Source: Histomonas meleagridis
Taxonomy: Eukaryota > Parabasalia > Tritrichomonadida > Dientamoebidae
NCBI GenBank assembly: GCA_020186115.1
Contig: WSYJ01000063.1
Coordinates: forward strand, 124,001-188,000
Reading direction: 5' to 3'
Length of the DNA: 64,000 nt
Positions within the stretch are counted from its first letter, which is position 1. The number at the start of each line of letters is the position of its first letter. Positions 11,021 to 21,236 of the stretch are shown here, in pieces. A model generated the notes under the pieces. That model was not told the DNA's origin, ran no database searches, and worked only from the letters and a program-made list of their open reading frames with translations. A program made the position numbers and the translations under genes.

Positions 11021-13372
11021 ATGAGCTCACCAACATTACATTCTCTTCAAAGAATCATTTTCAACATCAGTAGCAACTCCGTTAATTTGTCGATTATTGC
11101 AGTAAGGAAATATTTAGATCCGGAGTATGGATATTCAGTCAACCAAATAATAAGCATATTAATTTATTCAGCATTTTGTTCCAATAGCAAGGAAGATGAG
11201 ATGTATTTGGACTACATTAAGTTAGTAGATCGTCTAGAAAAAGAACTTCATTTTACATATACATTAATCTATGTTTTTTCCCAATATCTTTTAGGAATTC
11301 AATCTCAAGAAGCGGATTTCCTTCTTGCTCGAATGATTGATCAAGAAATGATATCCTCTAATCTTGTATTATGTCGCAAAACTTATTTTCTTGCACATGT
11401 TAAAGAAAACCGCGTTTTTTACAACAAAGAAAACGTCCCTTTCGCTAATTACTTTGAAGAAAATGTCTTAGAATCCATACAAAGCGAAGGGTGGGATTAT
11501 CATAAATCACTTGCATTAAAAGGAGTTAATACTAATGAATTAACTCAATTCGTTCGTGAAGATGATGAACGAAATTTACGCGAAACATTAACATCCAATA
11601 AATTTACTGGAACAATTCCATATAACATTGAACCTGATTTATTTGAACGATGTTCATATATTAATGATTATTCATATCCATTAATATTTCATGCAGCATA
11701 TTTTGGATCGATTAAATGTTTTAAAACAATTAAAAATATATATAACGATAAATTTAATGAAATATTAAACGAAACAATTAATAATAAAGATTTAGAAGCA
11801 TTTGCTGTAGCAGGAGGAAATTATGAAATAATTGACTTATGTAAATCACCAATTCAACAATCAGTTTATGAATCTGCAGTACGTTTTCATCGCGATGAAA
11901 TATTTTATCGACTTTTCGTACAAAATAATATGAATTTAAGTTTGATTGGTAATTCACCAATTTTATGTGTGAGATATGGTAACTTCGATGTGTTAACTTT
12001 CCTTGAGGATAATGGATTAAAAATTACGAATGAGCTTTTGGAAGAGGCGTTTTTATCAGGAAATATATTCCTCGTGAATTATTTCCTAGTGAAATTGCCG
12101 CTGCCAGAAAACGCTTTTCTTTTAGCTGTTAAATCTGGTAACGTTGATTTAGTTGAATATATACTGAAAAGAAAAGATGTTTTAATTGGGACATGTGATG
12201 AGTTTCTTTAATTTTTTTCGTTTTTTATATATTTTTAATGTTTTTTTGTGCTTCTTGATTGTAATGCTTTAATGTACGCTTGTAAGAAAGGTTGGGAAAA
12301 TATTGTAAATATTATCCTTGACTTAATGAAAAATCGTCCACAAAATACTAATCCAAAAATGGTGATAGATATTAATGCAAAAGATATTTATTTGTAATAA
12401 TTTATGTTTAATTTTTTGTGTTTCATGTTACAAATTTTTATTTGATATTTATTTGTGTCATTTAAAACAGCTTTAATAAACGCATGTTGTTATGGTCATG
12501 TTAAAATTGTTACAACTTTACTTTCATTTCCAGGAATTGATCTTAATATTCAAAGTGTTTAATTTCGAACTTTTAAAATTTGTTTTTATATTTTTATGTT
12601 AAAAAATATAATTTGGAGTTTTAAAGTGATTTTTTGGAATGCTTTAACTTATGCATGTGATCGAGGTTTTCTTAATATTGTTAAATTACTTGTATCTAAA
12701 GGTATTGAAGTATATGTATATGATATTTTAATTTATGATTTAAAGTTTATTTTGAAGTTTTGATATTTGATTTTAATTTTTGGAATTTGTTCATTTTATT
12801 TGATACACCAATAACAATTTCATGTGATGGAAATCTTGATGTTCATTTAGAAATTGTTAAATATTTACTTAATTCTGGTAAATATAATGTAAATAATTGC
12901 GGAATTTGTTTATTTGCTTTGTCGTTTATTTAATCAATTTAATGGTATTTATTTGTTTCTCTTCAATCTTTATTGATCTCGATAGCAAAGAGTGGAAATC
13001 TTACATTGTTAGATATGGCTCTTAGTCAGAAGGGTGTTGATGTAAATCCAAGAGATGTTAAAATTTTTTATTTGAAGTTTATTTTATTTGTTTGATGTTT
13101 TTCTTCTGTTTTTGGAATTTATTAACCTGATATAAGACACCACTTATATTGGCAGCTGAATATGGTAATACTCAAGTGGTAGAAATACTCGCTCAAAGAG
13201 AAGGAATTGATATAAATGCAAAATCAATTTATTCAAAAATTTTAATGTTTTTTATCAATTTTCGAAATTTACTTTGTGGTTTTGGTATTTATTTATATGT
13301 ATTTGTACAGCCTTAACTTATGCAAACAGAAATGGTCAAATCGGACTCTCTAGACTATTATCACAGGATTAA
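11021..13372 (+). CDS. DUF3447/ankyrin gene with seven spaced C-terminal ankyrin units (array G3)
   Basis: A long first exon-like ORF begins at ATG 11021 (MSSPTLHSLQRI) and ends near 12200 in CDEFL. The ORF is open further upstream only through a TTG. It has an N-terminal helical region and a DUF3447-type block (FAVAGGNYEIIDLCKSP; FHRDEIFYRL). Ankyrin units then resume after spacers at about 12263 (NALMYACKKG), 12467, 12638, 12803, 12967, 13136 and 13310 (TALTYANRNG). I count spacers of 63, 81, 81, 80, 63, 80 and 80 nt. The last unit stops at TAA 13370-13372. AAACGGTTT at 10989-10997 is a candidate promoter motif. Ankyrin domains of this type in trichomonads have no assigned function. The first exon is complete, unlike its relatives at 6.4-9.9, 31.8-33.6 and 37.0-39.2 kb. 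Confidence 0.65.
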
Positions 13373-13478
13373 AAATTAGTAAAAAAAAAAGTTTATTGCT
13401 TAAGAATTTGAAGAATTTTTATTTTGAGAAAAAACGTTAAATTTGTGTTTGGGGTGCTCTAACGATAGAGTGTAAAAA

Positions 13479-14132
13479 ATGAATTTTTTCTTCGAAAACA
13501 ATGAAAATATGCAAGATAAAATAATATCTGACTTCCTTCCAAATGGAGTAATTGAAGAAACAGGTATTGACCCAAAAATCATTGTATATCAGGAAATTTC
13601 AAATATCAAAGAATTACCACTTTCTTGTGAAAGAATTCCTAGAAACACAACAATTGTAGATACACAAGATCCAGAGCCTATTCTTCCTATTGAAAACACA
13701 GAACCTGCAATACTTTCATGTTTTGAAGTTCAAATGCAAAATGATAAGTTATTTGCTTTTTCAATTTATGTTAAACAGTGCCCTCCTGATTGTGGAGTTG
13801 TTGTGCAAGATGGGAGGTATTTAAGATATGGAAAAATCATTAGACAAATTCAGCAAAGTGAGTGCAAGTCAGCATGTCAAATAATACTTTTTGATGAAAA
13901 CAGAACACTAGGTGATTATCTTCATCAGCAATCGAACACTGCACTTTTGCTTTCAAATTCATTTCTCAATTCGAAAAAAATTGATTTAAAGATAAGCGAA
14001 ATAGAAATGGTTTCCTTTTCGTCACGTTCGCTTTTTAGAATCAAAGTTACAGATGCTAAAAATCCTTCGTGGGATATTTTAATTCGATTTTTAATTTCGA
14101 TATTTGCAATTGCGGTTGAAATATATGAATAA
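13479..14132 (+). CDS. Hypothetical protein, 217 aa
   Basis: ATG 13479 is preceded by CTAACGATAGAG at 13459-13470, which contains TAACGATA, a Myb recognition sequence described for trichomonad promoters. The protein has an acidic N-terminus with repeated Pro/Glu (DPEPILPIE), a middle with paired cysteines (QCPPDCGVV; CKSACQII), and a hydrophobic C-terminal stretch (IRFLISIFAIAVEIYE). The last could be a tail anchor or a buried strand. An alternative start is the next Met (13509). I do not recognise the family. It lies in tandem just upstream of another small ORF on the same strand. Confidence 0.6.
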   Translation: MNFFFENNENMQDKIISDFLPNGVIEETGIDPKIIVYQEISNIKELPLSCERIPRNTTIVDTQDPEPILPIENTEPAILSCFEVQMQNDKLFAFSIYVKQCPPDCGVVVQDGRYLRYGKIIRQIQQSECKSACQIILFDENRTLGDYLHQQSNTALLLSNSFLNSKKIDLKISEIEMVSFSSRSLFRIKVTDAKNPSWDILIRFLISIFAIAVEIYE

Positions 14133-14260
14133 CTCAAAATAATCTTCTTTCGTGATAACATCACTTTTCTTCGTTATATAACATTGTTCTATAACGCACA
14201 TATTTTAATAAATTTTTTTGTTTTTTGCGCACTTTTTTACCACTTTTTAAACGTTAAAAC

Positions 14261-14827
14261 ATGGAAAAAGAAACAATTTCAGGAATCAGCGATTCCAACA
14301 TAGAATCTTCTGATGCAAATATGGAAGAATTTCTAATGCGAATTGCAAGTGATGCATCAAGTTGTGTTTCAAAATCAGATGGAAATTTGAATAAAATTGA
14401 TACAAAAAACAAAGATGGAAAACAAAAAATACCAAAACCACCTAAAAAAGTATTTATTAATTTAGGTAATGACAAAAAAGAAAAGAAAAAGCAACAAAAT
14501 AATTCCGAGAAAAATGATAATCAAAAAGAAGAACCAAAATTCGTTAAAAAACAATCATACTTTGCAGGGTACTTGGAAAGCTCCTCAACTACTACACCAG
14601 AATCGGTGAAAGGACCAAAAATTTCAGTGCATTCTCCAAAAACTGAAAAGTTTCGCAAAGCTCTTTTTGTACCAAAGAAAAGCTTAGACCCAATTAAATC
14701 AAAAGCTTCAGTGAAAGCAAAAAGGGACTATGAAGAACTCCTCAAATCAATGAAGAGAGCTGCAGAACAAGAACAAAATGATAAACGAAATTTGTTCACA
14801 AACAAAAACATAATAAATCGCATGTAA
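14261..14827 (+). CDS. Hypothetical Lys/Ser-rich disordered protein, 188 aa
   Basis: ATG 14261 follows TTTTTAAACGTTAAAAC. The product starts acidic (SNIESSDANMEEFLMRIASD), then becomes very Lys-rich (KKEKKKQQNN). It has Pro-Lys segments (IPKPPKKVFINLG) and a helical, charged C-terminus (KAKRDYEELLKSMKRAAEQEQND). The composition suggests intrinsic disorder and perhaps nucleic acid or microtubule binding, but no family is recognised. The two-codon sense of the frame and its isolation between spaced neighbours support a real gene. Confidence 0.55.
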   Translation: MEKETISGISDSNIESSDANMEEFLMRIASDASSCVSKSDGNLNKIDTKNKDGKQKIPKPPKKVFINLGNDKKEKKKQQNNSEKNDNQKEEPKFVKKQSYFAGYLESSSTTTPESVKGPKISVHSPKTEKFRKALFVPKKSLDPIKSKASVKAKRDYEELLKSMKRAAEQEQNDKRNLFTNKNIINRM

Positions 14828-15247
14828 TAAGGAAATAAATTTTTAATGTATCACACATATGATTTTGTTTGTTTTAACTTTCTTTTTCCTTACTTATTTT
14901 TTTTTCAAAAAAAGGTATTATTATATGTTTTAATGATTGCATGCAATTTTGAAATAAAAAATGATTAAAATGAATAACATTATTTGATATATATAAGAAA
15001 ACACTTACTATTGTAATATAATTTTGTAAATGTTGTAGACGAACGATAGACAAATTAAATAACCAAGAAATCGTTTTTCACAGAAAAAACCATCGTTATT
15101 TCGAAATTTCTATCGTTATACCGAAACTAATAGTAAAATGATATCGAAGAAAGGTTTATTTCTCTAGAGAATTAAAATATACACTTTCATTTATATATAA
15201 AGAATGATAAAATAAAAATATAATTAAAAAACAACATATTTAACACA
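14828..15247. other. Intergenic, no gene seen
   Basis: About 420 nt, AT-rich, between convergent genes. It contains ACGAACGATAGAC near 15040-15052, a Myb-type motif with no start codon nearby on either strand. I see no RNA gene. Confidence 0.45.
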
Positions 15248-18200
15248 TTATTTGATAAATTTCTGGCACTTCTCCGCCAACTTTGTATTTCCGCATTTTT
15301 TTGCCTGTTCCATTATATCGATCATCAAATCCTTTGCGCATTTCTTTGCTATCACGAATGCCTCATCCAAATTCCCGAATTTTATAAACAGTTTTGCCTT
15401 CGCTGTGTCACTTTTTACATTTGCCTTAATGAAAGGAAACAACGACTTTTTATCCAATGCTCTTTTTGCTATAGTTTCCACCATTATTACCACGATTATA
15501 TCATAATTTGGATCCTTTGAATACTTCGAAAAACCTGCGAAGAATTGCGAAACCGCTCCCTCGCCACTTTTTAATAACCTGTCAATGTATTCATCGCAAA
15601 CGTTCTCAAAAGTAAACGGCATGAAAATCATCGCGTCCATTACGAAGTCGAGTTTCCCCATATTTAGGAGTAGTAAGATGACTTTCATAGAGTTATCCTT
15701 ATTTTTAATCACCTCAAGTTCATTAGAAAAAGGTATTTGATTCTCGATGCACAAATTAATTAATTTAATTTGCAAATGAACTCTATTTCTTAAAGCTACC
15801 AATTCCCCATGTTTATAAATGGGGAATAAAACTTCGTCATTCGACTCTCGTAATGAAATTGATTTCTCACAAGATGATTGAATCTTTTGAATTGAAAACA
15901 ATTCTTCTTCAAATGAGTTACAATGTTCGAAATAAGACAACGCCGAATTAATTGACATGTCATAGAAAGAAAGTCTAAATTGGACATCACATAAAGTCAA
16001 ATACATTTCGAATTGTTCAAGAAAATCGAATATATCTTTAATATATTTTGCGAATTCATTAAAATTTTTCGATACTCGAACCCACAAAAGATTCCATCTT
16101 TGATATTCTAATGCAGGTTTCATTATATTATTCAAAAAGAACTTTGATTTATTTTCGACAATATTTAATAATGAAAACGCGTCATCAAAACGTCCTAAAG
16201 AACAATAGAACGAACTTAAAAATCGTTCTTCGCCAATAATTTTTAATGATTCTTGAATTGACATAATATTATTTTTTGATAATATAAATGTATTCATAAT
16301 TTTTAATTGATGTGAAATCGATAAATATAAAGAAGGAATATCGATTTTCTTTTTCGTTATTTCATTAATTAATATTTCGAAAGTTTCATTTGTAGGCATA
16401 ATATAATATGATATATCGAAAGGATTTGGATGAGATAATATATTAATAATTTGTTGAGCAAATTGTGAATATATTTGATGAGTTTTAACATTAGAAAGTG
16501 TTAATAATATATTATTCCCTTGTTGTAATAAGTTTAACCCATAACAAATAATTAAATAATGGATGATGAAATATATATTATCAATTCCCCAATATGAACA
16601 TATATTAATCATTAACTCGAAATAATCATTATTAATACACATCTCTGCTAATATTTGTCCTGTTTCTTTTGTTAATATATTATTGAAATTATAACTTTGT
16701 TGGAACTTTTGATATATATTTTTTTGTGTAAATAAAGCTAAAACTTCAATTTGTGAAAAAATTGATTCATTCGTCGAATGTATTGTACCAGAAATTAAAA
16801 ATGAATTCTTTAATTTATAAAATATTCGATTCATTTTGTTTAATGATGTTTGTGCTTTTTGTTCTGTTTCATTAGAATTTACTTCGATTTCAGATATATA
16901 ATTAATTGATTGTGTAATGATATAATTAAACATTTTCAAGTCTAATCGATAATTTGTAATATATTCTTTTGATATTATTTTTAATTTTTGAATTAAATCG
17001 ATTTCATTACGTTTGATAATTTGATTAAATAATTCTTTGTTGATTGGATATTTACGATTTAATCGATCATTTTCTAATTGTTTTTCTTTTTGGACAATTT
17101 TTCTTGTTTTATTTATTACTTCTTGAATATTTTTTGGGAATTTTTGTTGATTTTTTAATATGAAATTATCACATTTTATTATAAATTCTTTCAGTTTATT
17201 TTGTTTTTGTAATTCATTTATTAAATTATAAATTTCTTTAACTTCTAATTTAAACTCTTTAATATATTTCTTTAACATATAAAATAAATTATTTTTTATT
17301 AAATATGGAAATACAATTTTAGGATTAATCGAATTTAAATTATCTTTTAAGTATTCAATTGATTTATATCCTAAAAAACCATTTAATTCATATAAATCAT
17401 TTGGTTTAATACTTTCTAAATGTTCATAAACATAATTTTTAAAATGTTCTGGGAATTTATAAAACAACAAATTTAATTCTTCATGATTAAATATATTCTT
17501 TTCAAATGCTTCTTTAATATAATTTTGAATTTGATTTTCGGAGATATCATTTTCGATATAATATGTTAAATCGACAATTTCTTCATAAGATTTAAATTCC
17601 GAATTTTCTTTACCGAATTTCTTTATCATAAATTTATCGAAAATTGAATTTTTAGATGAATTTTTACTTTTATTGTTTGAGTTATTTTTATTATGCATTT
17701 TCTTTAATGTCGTTTTTAATGTGGATGAATCCCATTTTCCATTTTTAATTTTCTCATAATAAAATGCTAATGCAGTAACTTTTGAGTTTTGAGATATTAC
17801 TCCAAACAATGAATTATTAACATCATCAATTGAAGAATATTGTAAAATTAATTGTAATGCATTTGGCCCTAAAAGTGTTACAAGTGAATTCCATGAATCG
17901 ATTTGATCACTTTTAACAATTAATTTAACTAATTCTTTAATTAATTCTTCATGTGAAACTTCAGTTGAAAAATTTATTTTAGAAAATCGAATTAAATTTT
18001 GGATCATATAAATACAATCTAAAAATGATGAGAACAAAGGAAATATACTTCGAAAAGATGTAATTGAAGGGAATGAAAATCCTTCGATTTCAATCTTCTC
18101 GATTAAATATTTCGCATCATTAATATGTGAGAAATCGAAAGGGTTTTTATTTTGTTTTCTTCGATAAATTATAATTGACAAAATTTCTTCGAATGAAATT

Positions 18201-19885
18201 TTCTCGAATTTATTAGTTTTTATTTGTTTTAAATAATCATTTAAATTAATTTTATATTGTTGATTTTCGATACCTTTTGATAAGAAATATTCCAAACTAT
18301 AAATTGGTAAATCATCTAATTCTTTATCATTAATATTATTATTTGATTTTAATGAACGAATTAAACGAATAATATTAAAATATTTTTGATTACTTTTTAA
18401 CATAAATAAAGCTGGATCATAATCATCTGTCTTCATTACATCATAAACAATACAAAGAGGTGAAATTAATACCGATTTAATCGAATTATTCCCTTGTGTA
18501 ATTGCAAACATTAATTTATCATTTGATGAATTAAATATTTTTTCCGGTAAATAATTTGTTAAATTATATAAAATCGTTTGCGCTGTTTTAATGTCACAAT
18601 AATAATCGCCATTCGACTTTTGTAAAAAGATTAATGAATATATATCAATAACAACTTGTTCACGAATTTTCTCATCTTCTATTTGTTCTAAATATTCACT
18701 AAAAGAAGTTTCTTCATAATTTAATACTAATTCTAATGCTGATAAAAGTGATTTAAAACTAAAAAAAAATGAAAAATCTTGTGATCGACTTTGATCAGAT
18801 ATCATAAAATATGAAAGTTTCGAATATTCATATAATATGTTCGGTGTGACTGTAAATAATATCGGCATAAAGATTGCCGGAATCGATTGTGTTAAAAAAT
18901 CACTTCGATCATAGCGAATGCCTAATGTTTGAACAACAAAATGTGTAAAATTATAATCATTGATGATCCGGTCAAAAAATGTTTGCGCTAATGGATGAAC
19001 ATCGCCTTTATTAAACATTTTAACGAGGTCAAAAAGATTTTCGGAATCAAATTTAAAGGAATCAAATACACTTAATAAAATAAATGGTTGAAAATATTGA
19101 TAATTTTTGGTGTAAACAACAATTTGATCCGGTCGTGAATTGATGATAAATCGTTGTGATGGCCGTGAAATGATGTCGAGAAAATGATGCGATTTACATA
19201 AAGATTCATTTAAAAGTGTGAAATTTCGCGTTTGCTTAAAGAGTTTAGAGGAATGTGGAAATGGTTCGTTACACATTAATAAGACTTGAATTGTCTTGAT
19301 AAGCATCGGATCTGTAATTTGTGTAACCGATGTTAGAAATGATGGTACTGAGGTTGGAGTTATAAGGTTTTGTGGTAATGACTGTAATATTGATGGACTA
19401 ATGGTCGTTTTCATTTGGAAAATTTCAAGACCAAATTTGGAAAAAAGAATGGTAGGAGAAATTGTGTCAAGAAAGGCATTTACAATTGGTTTGATGGAGG
19501 TATAAAGACCAGAATATGTACTATAAATGAAAAATAATGATTTGAAAAATAAATCACTTTCTTTTTTGTTGGAAGGAAGTTGCTTGGATGTAAGGACTTT
19601 GTAAACTTGAATTGCTGGTTGAGTTTTTAACTCTTTGAGAAAATAAAGATAGAATTCATCTGATTGTTCTTTTAGAAAAGAAGAAAGAAACGACCGTGCA
19701 AACCATTGTGCATCAACTGTGTTGTGATTTAATGGATAATGTAAGATTTCCTTCAAAAAATTTATGTCAACACAATGTTGAAAAAGAATTTGTAATTTAT
19801 TTTGCCTGAGAAGAAGGTGCATAGTGCTTTGAGCTTTACTCATTTCTTTGTTTTCGATTTCAAAGAAATCTGATTTGAAGCTCAT
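15248..19885 (-). CDS. Spastizin (ZFYVE26)-like giant alpha-solenoid protein
   Basis: Protein of 1545 aa, nearly all helical. The C-terminal 350 residues follow the end of spastizin. They include a segment like LCDVQFRLSFYDMSINSALSYFEHC (the spastizin Q.F..D..RAA.TCI.FF stretch), RVHLQIKLINLC, and a terminal repeat AKLFIKFGNLDEAFVIAKK...MEQAKKCGN. In other eukaryotes spastizin works with spatacsin and AP-5 in lysosome reformation. I see no Cys-rich FYVE finger, so membrane recruitment would differ. A long Lys/Asn-rich, Gln-poor middle section (about residues 700-1050) is low complexity. ATG 19885 is the first Met. Assignment rests on remembered family patterns; a generic vesicle-tethering solenoid is the alternative. 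Confidence 0.5.
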   Translation of the reverse strand: MSFKSDFFEIENKEMSKAQSTMHLLLRQNKLQILFQHCVDINFLKEILHYPLNHNTVDAQWFARSFLSSFLKEQSDEFYLYFLKELKTQPAIQVYKVLTSKQLPSNKKESDLFFKSLFFIYSTYSGLYTSIKPIVNAFLDTISPTILFSKFGLEIFQMKTTISPSILQSLPQNLITPTSVPSFLTSVTQITDPMLIKTIQVLLMCNEPFPHSSKLFKQTRNFTLLNESLCKSHHFLDIISRPSQRFIINSRPDQIVVYTKNYQYFQPFILLSVFDSFKFDSENLFDLVKMFNKGDVHPLAQTFFDRIINDYNFTHFVVQTLGIRYDRSDFLTQSIPAIFMPILFTVTPNILYEYSKLSYFMISDQSRSQDFSFFFSFKSLLSALELVLNYEETSFSEYLEQIEDEKIREQVVIDIYSLIFLQKSNGDYYCDIKTAQTILYNLTNYLPEKIFNSSNDKLMFAITQGNNSIKSVLISPLCIVYDVMKTDDYDPALFMLKSNQKYFNIIRLIRSLKSNNNINDKELDDLPIYSLEYFLSKGIENQQYKINLNDYLKQIKTNKFEKISFEEILSIIIYRRKQNKNPFDFSHINDAKYLIEKIEIEGFSFPSITSFRSIFPLFSSFLDCIYMIQNLIRFSKINFSTEVSHEELIKELVKLIVKSDQIDSWNSLVTLLGPNALQLILQYSSIDDVNNSLFGVISQNSKVTALAFYYEKIKNGKWDSSTLKTTLKKMHNKNNSNNKSKNSSKNSIFDKFMIKKFGKENSEFKSYEEIVDLTYYIENDISENQIQNYIKEAFEKNIFNHEELNLLFYKFPEHFKNYVYEHLESIKPNDLYELNGFLGYKSIEYLKDNLNSINPKIVFPYLIKNNLFYMLKKYIKEFKLEVKEIYNLINELQKQNKLKEFIIKCDNFILKNQQKFPKNIQEVINKTRKIVQKEKQLENDRLNRKYPINKELFNQIIKRNEIDLIQKLKIISKEYITNYRLDLKMFNYIITQSINYISEIEVNSNETEQKAQTSLNKMNRIFYKLKNSFLISGTIHSTNESIFSQIEVLALFTQKNIYQKFQQSYNFNNILTKETGQILAEMCINNDYFELMINICSYWGIDNIYFIIHYLIICYGLNLLQQGNNILLTLSNVKTHQIYSQFAQQIINILSHPNPFDISYYIMPTNETFEILINEITKKKIDIPSLYLSISHQLKIMNTFILSKNNIMSIQESLKIIGEERFLSSFYCSLGRFDDAFSLLNIVENKSKFFLNNIMKPALEYQRWNLLWVRVSKNFNEFAKYIKDIFDFLEQFEMYLTLCDVQFRLSFYDMSINSALSYFEHCNSFEEELFSIQKIQSSCEKSISLRESNDEVLFPIYKHGELVALRNRVHLQIKLINLCIENQIPFSNELEVIKNKDNSMKVILLLLNMGKLDFVMDAMIFMPFTFENVCDEYIDRLLKSGEGAVSQFFAGFSKYSKDPNYDIIVVIMVETIAKRALDKKSLFPFIKANVKSDTAKAKLFIKFGNLDEAFVIAKKCAKDLMIDIMEQAKKCGNTKLAEKCQKFIK

Positions 19886-20187
19886 ACAAGCACTTTTAGT
19901 GTTGACACTTTTGAACGATTTTAAGAAAGCAAAAAAATAGAACTATTTTTACTTATTTTAGACATAATACACAATCAAGAGACTTATGATCAGCTTAAAT
20001 TATGAAAAAAAACAATTGATTTTATTTTTGATATATCAAATATATTTTTTGTTAAAAATATTTTTTATGTATAAACCTATTCACATCTTTTTAAATAAAG
20101 ATGTGGTGCAATCAGCTTCACTCCTATAATCCATAGAGTTTGAAGATTTCTTGATTTTTATTTTTAATTCTAAACGTTCATCAAGCA
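19886..20187. promoter_or_regulatory. Divergent promoter region
   Basis: About 300 nt between the minus-strand spastizin-like gene and the plus-strand coiled-coil gene. GAACGATTTT at 19912 is near the left start. No clear initiator box is visible for either gene. Confidence 0.3.
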
Positions 20188-20886
20188 ATGTCTTCGCAAC
20201 AAATTCCAATAGTTCCATTAAATTTTTCAGCAATGAAAGCGCTATTAGAGGAAAACAGAAGGCTAAGGGAACAATTGGATCAAGAAAAAACAGAATTATC
20301 GAAAGACATTGAGTCAATTAAAATTCATATTTCTGTTGCTGAACAACTAGCAAAAACAAATAGGATTTCGCCTGAAACTTACAAAAAATTTGCTGAGTTA
20401 AGATCATCTTTACAAGATCCAGGATTTCAACCAAATTTAACATTCTGCAAATTTTCTCCAGGATCACAAATCAACGATTTATCATCGCAACTTAAAGAAA
20501 TATCCGAACTGTATGAAGAAAAACAAAAAGAATCCATAATGTTATCACAAAAGCGAACAGATCTTGCAATCAAAGAACAAAAATTAAATTCTAAAAAAAG
20601 TAATTCTCTTCGAGAACTCACAGCTTTACGCCAGCAACTACAGGATCTCATAGATACCAAAGAATCTATCGATAGTGAAAATAATGATTTGGAATCCTTG
20701 ATAGAGTTTTGGGAAGAAAGAAACAAAAATGCAGAAAAAGTTTTACAAAAAGCATTTTCTGATCTTAAATCATTTCGCCAAGGAAATGATTCGCTACCAT
20801 CACATATTCTTGAAGAATTGAATGATATTAAACAGACCCTTCAAGAATTTCAAAACACCCAAAGATCAAAATCTGGTTATAGCTAA
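20188..20886 (+). CDS. Coiled-coil protein, 232 aa
   Basis: ATG 20188 (MSSQQIPIVPLNFSAMK). Heptad-rich helices run from about residue 15 to 50 (ENRRLREQLDQEKTELSKDIE), then 90-195 (KQKESIMLSQKRTDLAIKEQ; LTALRQQLQDLIDTKES), with a short C-terminal helix. A breaker around FCKFSPGSQIND separates the coils. There is no enzyme motif. Such a protein could be cytoskeletal, kinetochore or basal-body related, but the family is not recognised. Its stop is only 9 nt from the end of a small ORF on the opposite strand. Confidence 0.7.
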   Translation: MSSQQIPIVPLNFSAMKALLEENRRLREQLDQEKTELSKDIESIKIHISVAEQLAKTNRISPETYKKFAELRSSLQDPGFQPNLTFCKFSPGSQINDLSSQLKEISELYEEKQKESIMLSQKRTDLAIKEQKLNSKKSNSLRELTALRQQLQDLIDTKESIDSENNDLESLIEFWEERNKNAEKVLQKAFSDLKSFRQGNDSLPSHILEELNDIKQTLQEFQNTQRSKSGYS

Positions 20887-20894
20887 TAGCTTTA

Positions 20895-21110
20895 TCAAAG
20901 TGATTGTTTGTTATCGCTATTTTCAAGAAAATCTCTTATCTTTTTCAAATTTAATTCAGTTAACTTTTTGATTATGAGCATTGGCTTCATGTGCTTAAGT
21001 GTGTCCTTCGCCCAATTTTTACTTGTTGTATTATCCTTTGCACAAAGGAAAAAGAGCTTTTCAAAAACACCATAAAAAGCAACCGGAATAGTGTATTCAT
21101 TTCTATTCAT
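20895..21110 (-). CDS. Small hypothetical protein, 71 aa
   Basis: ATG 21110 (MNRNEYTIPVAFYGVFEKLF) to the stop at 20895. It is a compact helical protein (FEKLFFLCAKD; MLIIKKLTELNLKKIRDFLE) with balanced composition, unlike random AT-rich ORFs. It is convergent with the coiled-coil gene (9-nt gap) and divergent from the carbamoyltransferase (about 126 nt between starts), which is the typical packing of real genes here. Function is unknown. It could be a subunit of a small complex. Confidence 0.45.
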   Translation of the reverse strand: MNRNEYTIPVAFYGVFEKLFFLCAKDNTTSKNWAKDTLKHMKPMLIIKKLTELNLKKIRDFLENSDNKQSL

Positions 21111-21208
21111 CGTTTTTCTATATTGAATTTTCAATTCACAAAACTTAATTGAAAGGTTTCAAACAAAAACAATCATCTGAAATGAATATAAATATGTCAA
21201 AATCCTAA

Positions 21209-21234
21209 AACGATAGAAGCAGCCACATCACTTT
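21209..21234 (+). promoter_or_regulatory. Myb-type motif plus initiator of the carbamoyltransferase gene
   Basis: AACGATAG (21209-21216) is followed by TCACTTT (21228-21234), ending two bases before the ATG at 21237. This combination of Myb-recognition-like and Inr sequence is the classical trichomonad core promoter arrangement and the clearest one in the window. Confidence 0.6.
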
Positions 21235-21236
21235 CA

